Source: CAVTQY01 sp963736975
Lineage (GTDB): Bacteria; Pseudomonadota; Alphaproteobacteria; Acetobacterales; Acetobacteraceae
Assembly: GCA_963736975.1 (NCBI GenBank)
Contig: CAVTQY010000001.1
Coordinates: 1,116,001-1,180,000 of the forward strand
Length of the DNA stretch: 64,000 nucleotides
Reading direction: 5' to 3'
Part shown: positions 1 to 8,939 of the stretch, one piece after another
How positions within the stretch are numbered: the first letter of the stretch is position 1
Layout: each line of letters begins with the position of its first letter
Notes under the pieces: generated by a model
The model's input: only the letters and a program-made list of their open reading frames with translations
What the model was told of the DNA's origin: nothing
The model's database searches: none
Position numbers and translations under genes: made by a program

Positions 1-456
1 GTGGAGAACCAGGCCATCGAGCTGCTGGAGCGCCAAGTCGGGCGGCTGGAGAACTATCCCGAAATGGCCGAGCGGATGCGCCGCCATATCGCCGAATCCC
101 GGGAGCAGGCGCGGCGGCTCGAGGAGCTCCTGGGGGGGCTCGGCACCAGCCACTCGGCCGTGAAGGACACAGTGATGTCCTTCGTGGGCAATATGGCCGC
201 GATGATGCACACGCCCGCTTCAGACGAGGTGATCAAGAACAGCTTGGCCAATTTCGCCTTCGAACATTATGAGATTGCCGCCTACAAGTCGCTGCTCACT
301 TTGGCGGACCTGACCGGCCACAGTGCGGCCGTGGCCCCGCTGCGCCAGTCGCTCGCCGAGGAAGAGGCGATGGCACGTTGGATCGACGAGCACCTGGCCG
401 AGACCACGCGGACGTTCGTCAGCCGCTCGGAAGCCGGGGTGACCGCCGGTCGCTGA
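1..456 (+). CDS. DUF892 (YciE/YciF-type) ferritin-like protein, 5'-truncated
   Basis: This is the C-terminal part of a DUF892 protein, a ferritin-like four-helix bundle family often linked to stress. The 151 visible residues are almost all helical. Glu and His are spaced as in the family: an EHYEIAAYKSL helix at about residues 89-99 and a final helix with LAEEEAMARWIDEHL. The frame is open from base 1 and the GTG at base 1 is probably internal. Family members usually carry some 10-20 more residues including a first Glu-bearing helix, so the gene starts before the window. The metal-binding role is a family property and has not been shown for this subfamily. Confidence 0.75.
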   Translation: MENQAIELLERQVGRLENYPEMAERMRRHIAESREQARRLEELLGGLGTSHSAVKDTVMSFVGNMAAMMHTPASDEVIKNSLANFAFEHYEIAAYKSLLTLADLTGHSAAVAPLRQSLAEEEAMARWIDEHLAETTRTFVSRSEAGVTAGR

Positions 457-501
457 CGTCGTGTTGCTCCGGCGGCGGAGGCGCGCCAAGCTGCCGGCTG
501 C

Positions 502-1041
502 ATGTCCGGCAACGAATCGCCATCTCCGCTGCGCAATCTCGCCTGGCGGACCGCGTATCGCATCGGGTTTCCGCTGGCTTGTGCCTGGTGGTCGCTGACA
601 CGGGCGCGGCATGAGGGCGCGCTGATCGCGGTCTATGCCGGTCCAGCGTTGCTGCTGTTGCGCTCGTCGTATCGCTCCGCATGGAACTTCCCCGGCGGCA
701 GCATCCGCCCGGCCGAGACACCGGAAGCGGCAGCGCGGCGTGAGCTCGCGGAGGAAACCGGCATCATCGCCGGCGCCTTGAAGGCCGCCACCACGGTTGA
801 CGGCACCTGGGAGGGTGTGCGCGACAGCGTGCACATCTTCGAACTGCACTTACAGAACGCGCCCCGATTGCGGCTCGATAACCGCGAGATTATCGGGGCG
901 CGATGGGTGCCGCGGGATGCGCTCGACGGAATGAAGCTGACCGGGCCGGTCGCCGCATATCTCGGGTTCGGAAACGCGGCGGCGGGTCGTTGGACAGCCC
1001 GGCGCGGCCGACGCATGGTGCGGACACCGAAACCGGAATGA
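502..1041 (+). CDS. Nudix hydrolase
   Basis: A 179-residue Nudix-family pyrophosphohydrolase. The Nudix box is complete: G66, E72, R80-E81, E84-E85 and G87 match the GX5EX7REUXEEXGU pattern, so the Mg-binding catalytic helix is intact. The first 35 residues are hydrophobic and aromatic (around ACAWWSLTRARH), which may give a membrane-proximal N-terminus. The substrate cannot be read from the sequence, since the family acts on nucleoside diphosphate-X compounds in general. The gene ends 10 bases before the SDR start, so the two may be co-transcribed. Confidence 0.8.
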   Translation: MSGNESPSPLRNLAWRTAYRIGFPLACAWWSLTRARHEGALIAVYAGPALLLLRSSYRSAWNFPGGSIRPAETPEAAARRELAEETGIIAGALKAATTVDGTWEGVRDSVHIFELHLQNAPRLRLDNREIIGARWVPRDALDGMKLTGPVAAYLGFGNAAAGRWTARRGRRMVRTPKPE

Positions 1042-1051
1042 GGAACCGTCG

Positions 1052-1969
1052 ATGCCCGGAAAGATGCTGGAAGGAAAGGTCGCCGTCGTCACCGGAGCCG
1101 GGCGCGGCATCGGCCGCGCGATGGCGATGGCCATGGCGCATAACGGCGCCAAGGTGGTAGTGAACGACGTCGGCGCGGCGGTGACCGGCGAAGGCCACGA
1201 CGAGACACCGGCGCAGGAAGTGGTGCGCGAGATCGAGAGTGCGAACGGGCAGGGGGCGGCGGTCCCCAACACCAACTCGGTGGCCGAATGGGACTCGGCG
1301 CAGCGCATCGTCGCCACTGCGATCGACCGTTACGGACGCATCGACGTTGTCGTGAACAATGCCGGCATCCTGCGCGACCGCATGTTCCACTACATGTCCC
1401 CCGAAGAGTGGGATGCTGTGATGAAGGTGCATCTCTACGGCGCCTTCTATGTCTCGCGCGCGGCGGTGACGCATTTCCGCAAGCAGGAGAGCGGAGCATT
1501 CGTGCACATGACCTCCACGTCCGGGCTGATCGGCAGCGTGGGGCAGGTGAATTACGGCGCGGCGAAGCTGGGCATCGCCGGACTGTCGCGCAACATCGCG
1601 ATGGACATGCAGCGCTACAAGATTCGTTCCAACTGCATCGGGCCGCACGCTTTCTCCCGTATGATCGAAACTGTGCCGGGTCAGAGCGAGGAGCAGATGA
1701 AGGCGCGCGCTGCCAAAACCCGGCCGGACCAGGTGGCGCAGCTTGCGGTGTTCCTGGCGTCCGATGCCGCGGCGGAGATTTCGGGGCAGATCCTGGGGGC
1801 GCGCGGCAACGAGGTGTATCTCTATGGCCAGCCGCGCCCCATCCGCATCATGCATCGTGGCGAGGGTTGGACGCCCGAGCGGATGGCGGAGCACCTGCTG
1901 CCGGCAATCCGCAGCGGGCTGACGCCGCTGGAGCGGACGCGGGATGTGTATGGTTGGGATGCGATTTAG
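1052..1969 (+). CDS. Short-chain dehydrogenase/reductase, hydroxyacyl-CoA dehydrogenase-like
   Basis: A 305-residue classical SDR. TGAGRGIG (residues 14-21) is the NAD(P)-binding loop and NNAG is at 102-105. The catalytic residues are S155, Y168 and K172. The C-terminal extension past residue 250 and the VNDVG segment after beta-2 resemble the SDR domains of multifunctional beta-oxidation enzymes, so a 3-hydroxyacyl-CoA substrate is plausible but inferred. The ATG at 1052 follows a GAGGAAC ribosome-binding site. The gene converges on an acyl-CoA ligase/acyl-CoA dehydrogenase pair, which fits a role in fatty or aromatic acyl-CoA breakdown. Confidence 0.8.
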   Translation: MPGKMLEGKVAVVTGAGRGIGRAMAMAMAHNGAKVVVNDVGAAVTGEGHDETPAQEVVREIESANGQGAAVPNTNSVAEWDSAQRIVATAIDRYGRIDVVVNNAGILRDRMFHYMSPEEWDAVMKVHLYGAFYVSRAAVTHFRKQESGAFVHMTSTSGLIGSVGQVNYGAAKLGIAGLSRNIAMDMQRYKIRSNCIGPHAFSRMIETVPGQSEEQMKARAAKTRPDQVAQLAVFLASDAAAEISGQILGARGNEVYLYGQPRPIRIMHRGEGWTPERMAEHLLPAIRSGLTPLERTRDVYGWDAI

Positions 1970-1981
1970 CGCGCCCTCACC

Positions 1982-2000
1982 CGGGTCGCTTTGCGACCCG
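1982..2000. terminator. Hairpin between convergent genes
   Basis: A perfect 8-bp stem (CGGGTCGC with GCGACCCG) and a three-base TTT loop lie between the stop codons of the SDR and the convergent acyl-CoA ligase. There is no clear T-tract on either side. It is positioned to act as a bidirectional terminator, and that function is inferred. Confidence 0.45.
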
Positions 2001-2003
2001 CCG

Positions 2004-3644
2004 TTATGCCAGCGCGTCGGTTGAACGTGCCAGTTCGCGCAGAATGTATTTCTGTATCTTGCCGGTGGAGGTTTTCGGCAGCTCGCGGAAGAGGAAGGTC
2101 TTCGGCACTTTGTAGCGGGCGAGATGCGCGCGGCAGTAGTCGCGCAGCTCCTCCGGTGTCGCCGTGGCGCCGGGCTTCAGCTCGATGAAGGCGCAGGGGG
2201 TTTCGCCCCAGCGCTCGTCCGGCTGCGCTACCACCGCAGCCGCCAGCACGGCGGGGTGGTTGTAGAGTGCGTCCTCGACCTCCAGCGAGGAGATGTTCTC
2301 GCCGCCCGAGATGATGATATCCTTCGAGCGGTCGCGGATTTTGATGTAGCCGTCCGGCTGTATCACCGCGAGGTCACCTGTATGGAACCAGCCGGCGGCG
2401 AAACTTTCCTCCGTGGTGGCGGGATTGCTGAGATAGCCTTTCATCGTGATGTTGCCGCGAAACATGATCTCGCCCATCGCTTCGCCGTCGCGCGGCACGG
2501 GCTGCATGGTCTCCGGATCGAGCACCGTCATCGTCTCCTGCATGGGCACGCGCACGCCCTGGCGGCCGTTGCGTTCGGCACGATGGTCGAGCGACATCTC
2601 GGCCCATTCGGGATGCTTGGCGCAGACCGACGCGGGGCCGTAGGTCTCGGTCAGGCCGTAAACATGCGTCAGGTCGATGCCGATGCGCTCGGCGCCTTCG
2701 ATTACCGCGGCCGGCGGCGCCGCGGCGGCGATCTGCCCCGCCATCTTATGGTCGATCTCGGCGCGCAGCTCCTCGGGTGCGTTGATCAGCGTGGCATAGA
2801 CGATCGGCGCGCCGCACATATGGGTGACCTTGTGCGTGTGGATCGCGTCGAACATCGCGCGGGCCTCCACGCGGCGAAGGCACACATTGGTGCCGGCACG
2901 CTCGGCGATGGACCACGGGAAGCACCAGCCGTTGCAGTGGAACATCGGCAAGGTCCAGAGATACACCGGGAACTGCGGCATGCTCCAGTTGACGATGTTG
3001 CTGACCGCGTTCAGGTAGGCACCGCGATAGTGATAAACGACACCTTTCGGGTCGCCCGTGGTGCCGGAGGTATAATTCAGCGCGATGGCGTCCCATTCGT
3101 CCGGCGGGTTCTGCCAGGCGAAGTCCGGATCGCCGGTCTCGAGGAACGTCTCGTAGGTGATTTCACCCAGCAGCTTTCCATCGCCGCAGGCCGGGTCGTC
3201 GATGTCGATCACCAGAGGCTTCTCGTCCAGCATCGCCAGCGCCGCTTCGATGGTCGAGGAGAACTCACGGTCGGTGATCAGCACGCGCGCGCCGCCGTGG
3301 CGCAGCATGAAGCCAATGGTTTTGGCATCCAGCCGGGTATTCAGCGTGTTGAGCACGGCGCCTGTCATCGGCACACCGAAATGCGCCTCATAGATTGCCG
3401 GTACGTTGGGTGCCATCACGGCCACCGTGTCATTGCGCCCGATGCCGCGCCTGGCGAGCGCCGAGGCGAGCCGGCGGCAGCGCGCGTAGGTCTCCCGCCA
3501 TGTCATCCGCCAGTCGCCGTGCACCACAGACACGCGGTCGGGATAGACATAGGCGGCGCGTTCCAGGAAGGTGACCGGATTGAGCGGCGTGTAGTTCGCC
3601 TGGTTGCGATCGAGACCGGTGAGATAGGCCGGATTGCCTTGCAT
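2004..3644 (-). CDS. AMP-dependent acyl-CoA ligase (ANL superfamily)
   Basis: A 546-residue acyl-CoA synthetase that activates a carboxylic acid with ATP and CoA. The P-loop motif YTSGTTGDPKG is at residues 191-201. VYGLTETYG and the HTGDLAVIQPDGYIKIRDR hinge region follow, and the C-terminal PKTSTGKIQK carries the catalytic lysine. The sequence resembles medium-chain/DMSP-type (AlkK/DmdB-like) ligases, but the substrate is not certain. The ATG at 3644 is preceded by AGGAAG. A longer open frame upstream would run into the acyl-CoA dehydrogenase and was not used. It lies 8 bases downstream of that dehydrogenase, so the two form an operon. Confidence 0.88.
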   Translation of the reverse strand: MQGNPAYLTGLDRNQANYTPLNPVTFLERAAYVYPDRVSVVHGDWRMTWRETYARCRRLASALARRGIGRNDTVAVMAPNVPAIYEAHFGVPMTGAVLNTLNTRLDAKTIGFMLRHGGARVLITDREFSSTIEAALAMLDEKPLVIDIDDPACGDGKLLGEITYETFLETGDPDFAWQNPPDEWDAIALNYTSGTTGDPKGVVYHYRGAYLNAVSNIVNWSMPQFPVYLWTLPMFHCNGWCFPWSIAERAGTNVCLRRVEARAMFDAIHTHKVTHMCGAPIVYATLINAPEELRAEIDHKMAGQIAAAAPPAAVIEGAERIGIDLTHVYGLTETYGPASVCAKHPEWAEMSLDHRAERNGRQGVRVPMQETMTVLDPETMQPVPRDGEAMGEIMFRGNITMKGYLSNPATTEESFAAGWFHTGDLAVIQPDGYIKIRDRSKDIIISGGENISSLEVEDALYNHPAVLAAAVVAQPDERWGETPCAFIELKPGATATPEELRDYCRAHLARYKVPKTFLFRELPKTSTGKIQKYILRELARSTDALA

Positions 3645-3652
3645 CGCGCTTC

Positions 3653-4774
3653 CTATAGCAAGCGTTGCAGAATGATCTTCTGCACGTCGGACGTGCCTTC
3701 GTAAATCTGGCACACACGCACGTCGCGATAGATGCGCTCCACCGGGTAATCGGCGAGATAGCCATAGCCGCCCAGCGTCTGGATCGCCGCCGTGCATACC
3801 GCCTCGGCGGCCTCCGAGGCGAACAGTTTCGCCATGCAGGCAGCTTCCAGCGCGTTCGTTCCCGCCGCCTTCAACTGTGCCGCGTATAGCGTGAGCTGGC
3901 GTGCGGCCTCCAGTTTTGTCTTGGCCTCCACCAGGCGGAAGGCGACGGCCTGATGCTCGACGATCGGGGCGCCGAAGGCGGTGCGGTCGCGCGCATAGGC
4001 GATAGCGGTCTCCAGCGCCGCGCGGGCCATGCCGATGCCTTGCGAGGCAATGCTGATACGTCCGGATTCCAGGGTGGAAAGGGCGATGCGGTAACCCTCC
4101 CCCTCGGCGCCGACAAGCTGATCTTCGGCGACCTCCATGTCCTCGAAGGCAAGGGCGCAGGTGTCGGAGGCCTTCTGCCCGAGTTTTTCCTCCTTGCGCA
4201 GCACGTTGTAGCCTTGCGTTGCCTTATCCACGACAAAGCAGGACAGGCCGCGCTTGCCGGCGTTCGGGTCTGTCGCCGCGAACAGCACGATACTGCCCGG
4301 CAGCGCGGCGTTGGAGATAAACTGTTTGGCGCCGTTGATGACGTAACGATCGCCGCGCTTGATTGCGCGCGTGCGCAGGTTGGAAGCGTCCGATCCAGCC
4401 TGCGGTTCCGTCAGGCCGAAGGAGCCGAGATGGCGGCCGGTGGCGAGCGGGCGGAGCCAGCGGTCCTTTTGCGCGTCGTTGCCGTATTGGGCGAGCACGG
4501 CGCAGGTCGGCGAATTATGCACGGAAACCAGCGTCGAGACCGAGCCGTCGCCGGCGGCTATTTCCTCGACCAGCAGCGCGTAGGTGACCGGATCGATGTC
4601 GGAGCCGTCCCATTCCGCGGGTGTGGTGGCACCGAGAATGCCGAGCTCGCCGAGCTCGGCGATGATGTCGGGCTCGATGGCGGCGGCCTTTTCCCGCGCG
4701 GCGGCATGCGGGGCGAGGCGTTCGGCGGCGAATTTGCGGCCCATGTCGAGGACCATGGGATCGGGGGTGATCAT
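3653..4774 (-). CDS. Acyl-CoA dehydrogenase
   Basis: A 373-residue FAD-dependent acyl-CoA dehydrogenase catalysing alpha,beta-desaturation of acyl-CoA. The FAD/substrate segment GLTEPQAGSDAS and the ISNA motif are both present. The catalytic base is E359 in the IYEGTSDVQK segment near the C-terminus, as in short/branched-chain enzymes. The length is normal for the family. It is the first gene of a two-gene minus-strand operon with the acyl-CoA ligase. Together they would activate a free acid and perform the first oxidation. Chain-length specificity cannot be read from the sequence. Confidence 0.9.
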   Translation of the reverse strand: MITPDPMVLDMGRKFAAERLAPHAAAREKAAAIEPDIIAELGELGILGATTPAEWDGSDIDPVTYALLVEEIAAGDGSVSTLVSVHNSPTCAVLAQYGNDAQKDRWLRPLATGRHLGSFGLTEPQAGSDASNLRTRAIKRGDRYVINGAKQFISNAALPGSIVLFAATDPNAGKRGLSCFVVDKATQGYNVLRKEEKLGQKASDTCALAFEDMEVAEDQLVGAEGEGYRIALSTLESGRISIASQGIGMARAALETAIAYARDRTAFGAPIVEHQAVAFRLVEAKTKLEAARQLTLYAAQLKAAGTNALEAACMAKLFASEAAEAVCTAAIQTLGGYGYLADYPVERIYRDVRVCQIYEGTSDVQKIILQRLL

Positions 4775-4854
4775 GGTTGCGGTCCTGTGTTGGACGTATA
4801 GAGGTGCGGCGGTAAGCGGCGGGGCGCAAGCCCTGGCCTGGCCCGGGGGGCGGC

Positions 4855-5544
4855 ATGGCGGAGATCGGATTGTTCGAAGCGATGTATTCGGCGCGGGCGT
4901 TGCGGCGGTTGAAGCCGGACCCGGTGCCTGAGGAGCTGATCACCCGCGTGCTGGATGCCGCGATTCGCGCGCCGTCGGGCGGCAATGCGCAGAACTGGGC
5001 ATTTGTCGTGGTGCGGGATGCCGCGCAGCGGCAGCGGTTAGGGGCGATTTACCGGAAGGCGTCCGATGAGGTGAGCGAGATCTACGCGGCGCGCGGCCGA
5101 CCGGCGCACCTGACCGAGGATCAGTATCGGAGGTTGATGGAGGGCGGCGCTTATCTTTGGGACCACATGGGCGATGCGCCGGTGATTCTGATGCCGTGCC
5201 TCCGGCGACGGGACATGCCTCCGCGCGAAGCGCTGCCGCCGGCGACAGAGGCGCGCTACGAGGCGCATCTGGCGCATCAGGACCACATACGCGGTGCGAG
5301 CATCTATCCGGCGGTCCAGAACATCATCCTGGCGTGCCGGGGTCTGGGGCTGGCCACGCTGATTACGACCAACCACATCCTGTACGAGGACGAAGTGCGG
5401 TCACTGCTCGGGCTGCCGGCCGATGTATTTACATTTGCGATGATGCCGATCGGGTTTCCCTTGGACAAGTATGGACCGCTGTCGCGGCGGCCGGTTGCCG
5501 AAGTGGCATACGCGGATCGATGGGGCCAGGCTTGGAGCGGCTGA
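4855..5544 (+). CDS. Nitroreductase family protein
   Basis: A 229-residue FMN-dependent nitroreductase-fold protein. The N-terminal SARALRRLKPDPVPEE and APSGGNAQNWAFVVV segments are the typical FMN-phosphate-binding region. A later GLATLITT segment and the C-terminal IGFPLDKYGPLSRRP segment also fit the family. Members reduce nitro compounds, quinones or other substrates with NAD(P)H, and the substrate here is unknown. A GGGGGG run precedes the ATG as a likely ribosome-binding site. The stop codon abuts the stop of the convergent molybdenum hydroxylase. Confidence 0.8.
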   Translation: MAEIGLFEAMYSARALRRLKPDPVPEELITRVLDAAIRAPSGGNAQNWAFVVVRDAAQRQRLGAIYRKASDEVSEIYAARGRPAHLTEDQYRRLMEGGAYLWDHMGDAPVILMPCLRRRDMPPREALPPATEARYEAHLAHQDHIRGASIYPAVQNIILACRGLGLATLITTNHILYEDEVRSLLGLPADVFTFAMMPIGFPLDKYGPLSRRPVAEVAYADRWGQAWSG

Positions 5545-7653
5545 CTACCTCAACAACGCCGCGGCAATGCGCTCGCGCGTCAGCGGCAGGTCCCGGATGC
5601 GCGCGCCAAGCGCATGCGCGACCGCATTGCCGATTGCCGCGGTTGTAGGCCCGATCGTGCACTCGCCCATCCCCAGCGAGGGCTGGTCCGGCGCATCGAT
5701 CAACACGCAGTCAATCTCCGGCACTTCGCTGAAGCGCAGGATCGGATAGCTCTCCCAGTCAGTCGAGCTGATCCCCTCCGCGCCGAGCTTCACCTGCTCT
5801 TTCAATGTGAAGCTCGCCGCCTGCAGGATCCCGCCTTCAAGCTGGTTGCGGGCGCCGTCGGGATTGATCACCAGCCCGGCGTCCGCGGCGCACCACACGC
5901 GCCGTAGCCGGACCTCCTGCTCGACTTCCACCTCCACCACTACGGCAGCATAAGCCGAGCGGTTCTTGTACTGCGCGAAACCAATCCCCAGGCCGTGCCC
6001 GCCGCCGCCTGTCCCGCGCCGTGGCCAGCCGGCCCGCTCGGCCGCCGTCTCGATCACCCGTCGCGCCCGCGGATTCGACAGGACCGACAAACGATAAGCC
6101 ACCGGATCCCCCCCGGCGCGAGCCGCCAGCTCATCCATCGCGCATTCCAGCGCGAACACATTGGGCAGCGCACCAAGCCCACGCAGCGCCGAGGTCCGCA
6201 CCGGCGTGTGCCCGACAAGGTGATGGATGATCCGTTTCGCCGTTATGTCATACAACGGGATGGCGTTGCGCGTGCCGCCGCCGCCATTCGCCTCCGGCGG
6301 GTCGGCCGGGCGAGGTTCCGGCGCCGGCGTGGGCAATGCCTCGTGCGCCACCATATTGCCGCCCATCGCCGGGCGCTGCACATGCGAGCCGGCCCAGACC
6401 TCGGCGGTCCAGTCGCGCGGACGGCCCGCACCGTCCAGCACCGCGCGGATCGTCACCACCTGGGCGGTGCCGACCGGCTCGAAGGCAAATTCCTCCTCGC
6501 GCCGCCATTGCACACGGATGCAACGATCGGGGATCTGCTGCGCGATCAGCGCCGCGTCCAGCGCCACATCATCGGCGCCGTTATGCCCGTAGCAGCCGGC
6601 GCTCGGCGCATGGCGGACGCTGATGGTTTCAGGCGGCCGTTTCAGCACGTTGGAGAGCGAATGCCGCAGCGGATAGACCGCCTGCGAGTGCGTCCAGACA
6701 GTCAGATGCCCGTCGCGCTCTTCCGCCAACGCACAGGACGGCGCCATCGCCGCGTGCGCAATATAGGGCCGAGAATACCGCGCCTCGAACACCTCGCCGG
6801 ACGCGGCCGGCAGCGGATCACCAAGCACGCGATCGGTGCTCGGCTGTCCCACGAGCCAGGCCGCCTCCTGCTGCGCGGGGTCGATCTGACGCATATTCTC
6901 CCATCGCGCATGCAACGGCGCCGCCGCGCCAGCGCGTTGCGCGGTGGTTTCATCCGCACTGATCAGCGCAACGAAATCTCCGAGCCGCAGGACGCGCAGC
7001 TCGCCGCCCGTCGCCCGCCGTACCGCCGCTCCATCGAACGCTGCGAGGTGCGCCCCACGAGATGGCTGGCGCAGCATGCGCGCGTGCAGCATGTCGGGCC
7101 GCACCATGTCCTGGATGAACGCGCCGCCGCCCAGCTTTGCCGGCAGGTCCACGCGCGGTGCCGGCTGTCCCACAACCCGGTAGCGCGCGAACGGCTTGGA
7201 CGGCGCGTTGCCGTTCGCCTCGCGCGCCAGGTCCACATCCGGCGAGACGCTCCAGTAATCCTGCCCGATCGGCGTCTCGCCGCGGAAAAACGCCCCGTCC
7301 ACCACGGAGATATCCTCGGGCGAACAGTTCAGCCGCTGCGCCAGCCGGTCCAGCACGCGCGAGCGCACCTCGGCCGCGATCAGCCGCACCGAGGCGCCGG
7401 AGACCTCGATCGACAGGCTGCTGCTGGTCGAACCTTCGTCCGGCGCGATGTCCGTATCGCCTGATACGATATGAATGCGATCTAGCCCGACATCCAACTC
7501 TTCCGCCGCGATCTGTCGCAGCGCGGTCAGGATGCCCTGGCCGATCTCCACCTTGCCGACGCGCAGGCCGATGCTTCGCCCTGGCTCGAAGGAAATCCAT
7601 TTGTCCGGCCGTGGATTGTTGACAACCGACAGCGGCAGGGTTGTAGCGCTCAT
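5545..7653 (-). CDS. Molybdopterin-binding large subunit of a xanthine dehydrogenase-family hydroxylase (IorB/NicB-like)
   Basis: A 702-residue catalytic subunit of the xanthine oxidase family, binding the Mo-cytosine-dinucleotide cofactor. Visible elements are KVEIGQGILTALRQIAAEEL near the N-terminus, repeated glycine-rich cofactor loops, and the C-terminal GMGECTIGPTTAAIGNA with the active-site Glu. Length and pairing with a small 2Fe-2S subunit, with no FAD subunit, match isoquinoline 1-oxidoreductase or nicotinate dehydrogenase types that pass electrons to a cytochrome. The ATG at 7653 overlaps the 2Fe-2S gene stop (ATGA), so translation is coupled. The substrate, perhaps an N-heterocycle or aldehyde, is inferred. 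Confidence 0.82.
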   Translation of the reverse strand: MSATTLPLSVVNNPRPDKWISFEPGRSIGLRVGKVEIGQGILTALRQIAAEELDVGLDRIHIVSGDTDIAPDEGSTSSSLSIEVSGASVRLIAAEVRSRVLDRLAQRLNCSPEDISVVDGAFFRGETPIGQDYWSVSPDVDLAREANGNAPSKPFARYRVVGQPAPRVDLPAKLGGGAFIQDMVRPDMLHARMLRQPSRGAHLAAFDGAAVRRATGGELRVLRLGDFVALISADETTAQRAGAAAPLHARWENMRQIDPAQQEAAWLVGQPSTDRVLGDPLPAASGEVFEARYSRPYIAHAAMAPSCALAEERDGHLTVWTHSQAVYPLRHSLSNVLKRPPETISVRHAPSAGCYGHNGADDVALDAALIAQQIPDRCIRVQWRREEEFAFEPVGTAQVVTIRAVLDGAGRPRDWTAEVWAGSHVQRPAMGGNMVAHEALPTPAPEPRPADPPEANGGGGTRNAIPLYDITAKRIIHHLVGHTPVRTSALRGLGALPNVFALECAMDELAARAGGDPVAYRLSVLSNPRARRVIETAAERAGWPRRGTGGGGHGLGIGFAQYKNRSAYAAVVVEVEVEQEVRLRRVWCAADAGLVINPDGARNQLEGGILQAASFTLKEQVKLGAEGISSTDWESYPILRFSEVPEIDCVLIDAPDQPSLGMGECTIGPTTAAIGNAVAHALGARIRDLPLTRERIAAALLR

Positions 7654-8099
7654 CCCGTCACCCCAGCGACGCGCTGCACCGCCCGGATGATGCGCTGGTG
7701 CGTGCCGCACCGGCAGAGATGCCGGTCGAGCGCGGCGACAATATCGGCGCGTGTGGGATGCGGGTTGCGATCGAGCAATGCTTTTGTGCTGACCAGGATC
7801 CCCGACAGGCAATAGCCGCACTGGCCGGCCTGCTCATCGAGGAACGCCTGGATCAGTCGGTGGCCCGCCAAAGCCTCGACAGTCGTGACGCTGCGACCGG
7901 CGACCGTGCCGACCTCCCGCGCGCAGGAGAATACCGGCTCGCCGTCCAGCAGCACCATGCAACTCCCGCATTGTTCCAGGCCGCAGCCATAGCGGGTGCC
8001 TTTCAGGTTCAACTCGTTGCGCAGCACGTCGAGCAGCGGCGTGGACTCGCCCGCCTGCACCTGCACGGCGTGTCCATTGACCTCCAGCGCAATGCTCAT
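7650..8099 (-). CDS. (2Fe-2S)-binding small subunit of the molybdenum hydroxylase
   Basis: A 149-residue electron-transfer subunit with two 2Fe-2S clusters. The plant-type ferredoxin motif lies in GTRYGCGLEQCGSCMVLLDG with a later Cys in VFSCAREV. The C-terminal helical cluster has GQCGYCLSG and HLCRCGTHQRI. These are the four-plus-four cysteines expected. The ATG at 8099 overlaps the stop of the upstream creatininase gene (ATGA), and its own stop overlaps the large-subunit start the same way. It would carry electrons from the Mo centre of its partner to an external acceptor. Confidence 0.88.
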   Translation of the reverse strand: MSIALEVNGHAVQVQAGESTPLLDVLRNELNLKGTRYGCGLEQCGSCMVLLDGEPVFSCAREVGTVAGRSVTTVEALAGHRLIQAFLDEQAGQCGYCLSGILVSTKALLDRNPHPTRADIVAALDRHLCRCGTHQRIIRAVQRVAGVTG

Positions 8100-8866
8100 C
8101 GCACCGGTTCCGCCTGCCAGGGCAATCCCCAAAGCTCCTTGTTGCTCAACCGCTCCGACAGCCGATCGGAGATCGCCTCGAACAGGCGCTCGCCTTTCGC
8201 CGCACTGGCTGCTTCCGGATTGCCCATTACTCCGGAGGAAGAGCGGGATGCGATGGTGCGCCAGCGGTAAACACCTGGCTCGACATCCGGCGACCGGTTC
8301 ACCTTGGCCAGCCTGATACGATCATGTGCAACGAGTTCCGGCCGCGCCGCCATCATCATCGAGGTCTCGGCCTCACAGGCATGGCTCAGCCCGGTCTGCG
8401 TTTCCAGAATCTCGGCGATCGCCGGGGCTGCGGCGTACCAGTAGGTGAACTGCACGATCGGAATGCCGAGTTTCGGGGTGAGCTCATCGGTGATGGTGCG
8501 CAGGGCGTTCTCATTGCCGCCATGCGCATTCAACAGCGCGATGCGGCGGAAGCCGTGCCGCACCAGGGAGCGGCATACGCCTTCCACCAGCGCGCCGAAG
8601 GCCGGCAGGTCGAGCGTGATGGTGCCCCCGAAGCTCATGTGATGCTCGGACAAGCCGGTCCAGAGCACCGGCAGCACGAGCGCGTCGGTCCCGCGCGCCA
8701 GCATTTTGCGCGCCGTTCGCAGGGCTACCTGTTCGCCGAGCCGGCTGTCCACCTCCACCGGCAGATGCGGCCCGTGCTGTTCCAGCGACGCGACCGGCAC
8801 GATCACCACGGCCCCGGTCCGTTCGCGAAGCTGGTCAGCGCGCAGATTGCGCCATTCGATCTCCAT
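8096..8866 (-). CDS. Creatininase-family amidohydrolase
   Basis: A 256-residue metal-dependent amidohydrolase of the creatininase family. The metal ligands are visible: E and H in VASLEQHGPHLPVEVD, then LLNAHGGNENAL and an Asp in the first segment. E165-like acidic residues in HACEAETSMMM complete the active site. The family includes creatininase, FAPy deformylase and MftE-type peptidases, so the substrate is open. It is the first gene of a three-gene operon with the molybdenum hydroxylase, overlapping it by ATGA. A shared pathway that hydroxylates and then opens or trims an N-containing ring is an attractive inference. Confidence 0.82.
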   Translation of the reverse strand: MEIEWRNLRADQLRERTGAVVIVPVASLEQHGPHLPVEVDSRLGEQVALRTARKMLARGTDALVLPVLWTGLSEHHMSFGGTITLDLPAFGALVEGVCRSLVRHGFRRIALLNAHGGNENALRTITDELTPKLGIPIVQFTYWYAAAPAIAEILETQTGLSHACEAETSMMMAARPELVAHDRIRLAKVNRSPDVEPGVYRWRTIASRSSSGVMGNPEAASAAKGERLFEAISDRLSERLSNKELWGLPWQAEPVR

Positions 8867-8939
8867 GCCCCCTCCTTCCGCACCGGATACCAGGCTACCA
8901 ATGGGGCATGAATTGGCGGATCAGGGAAGGGATCGGGGC

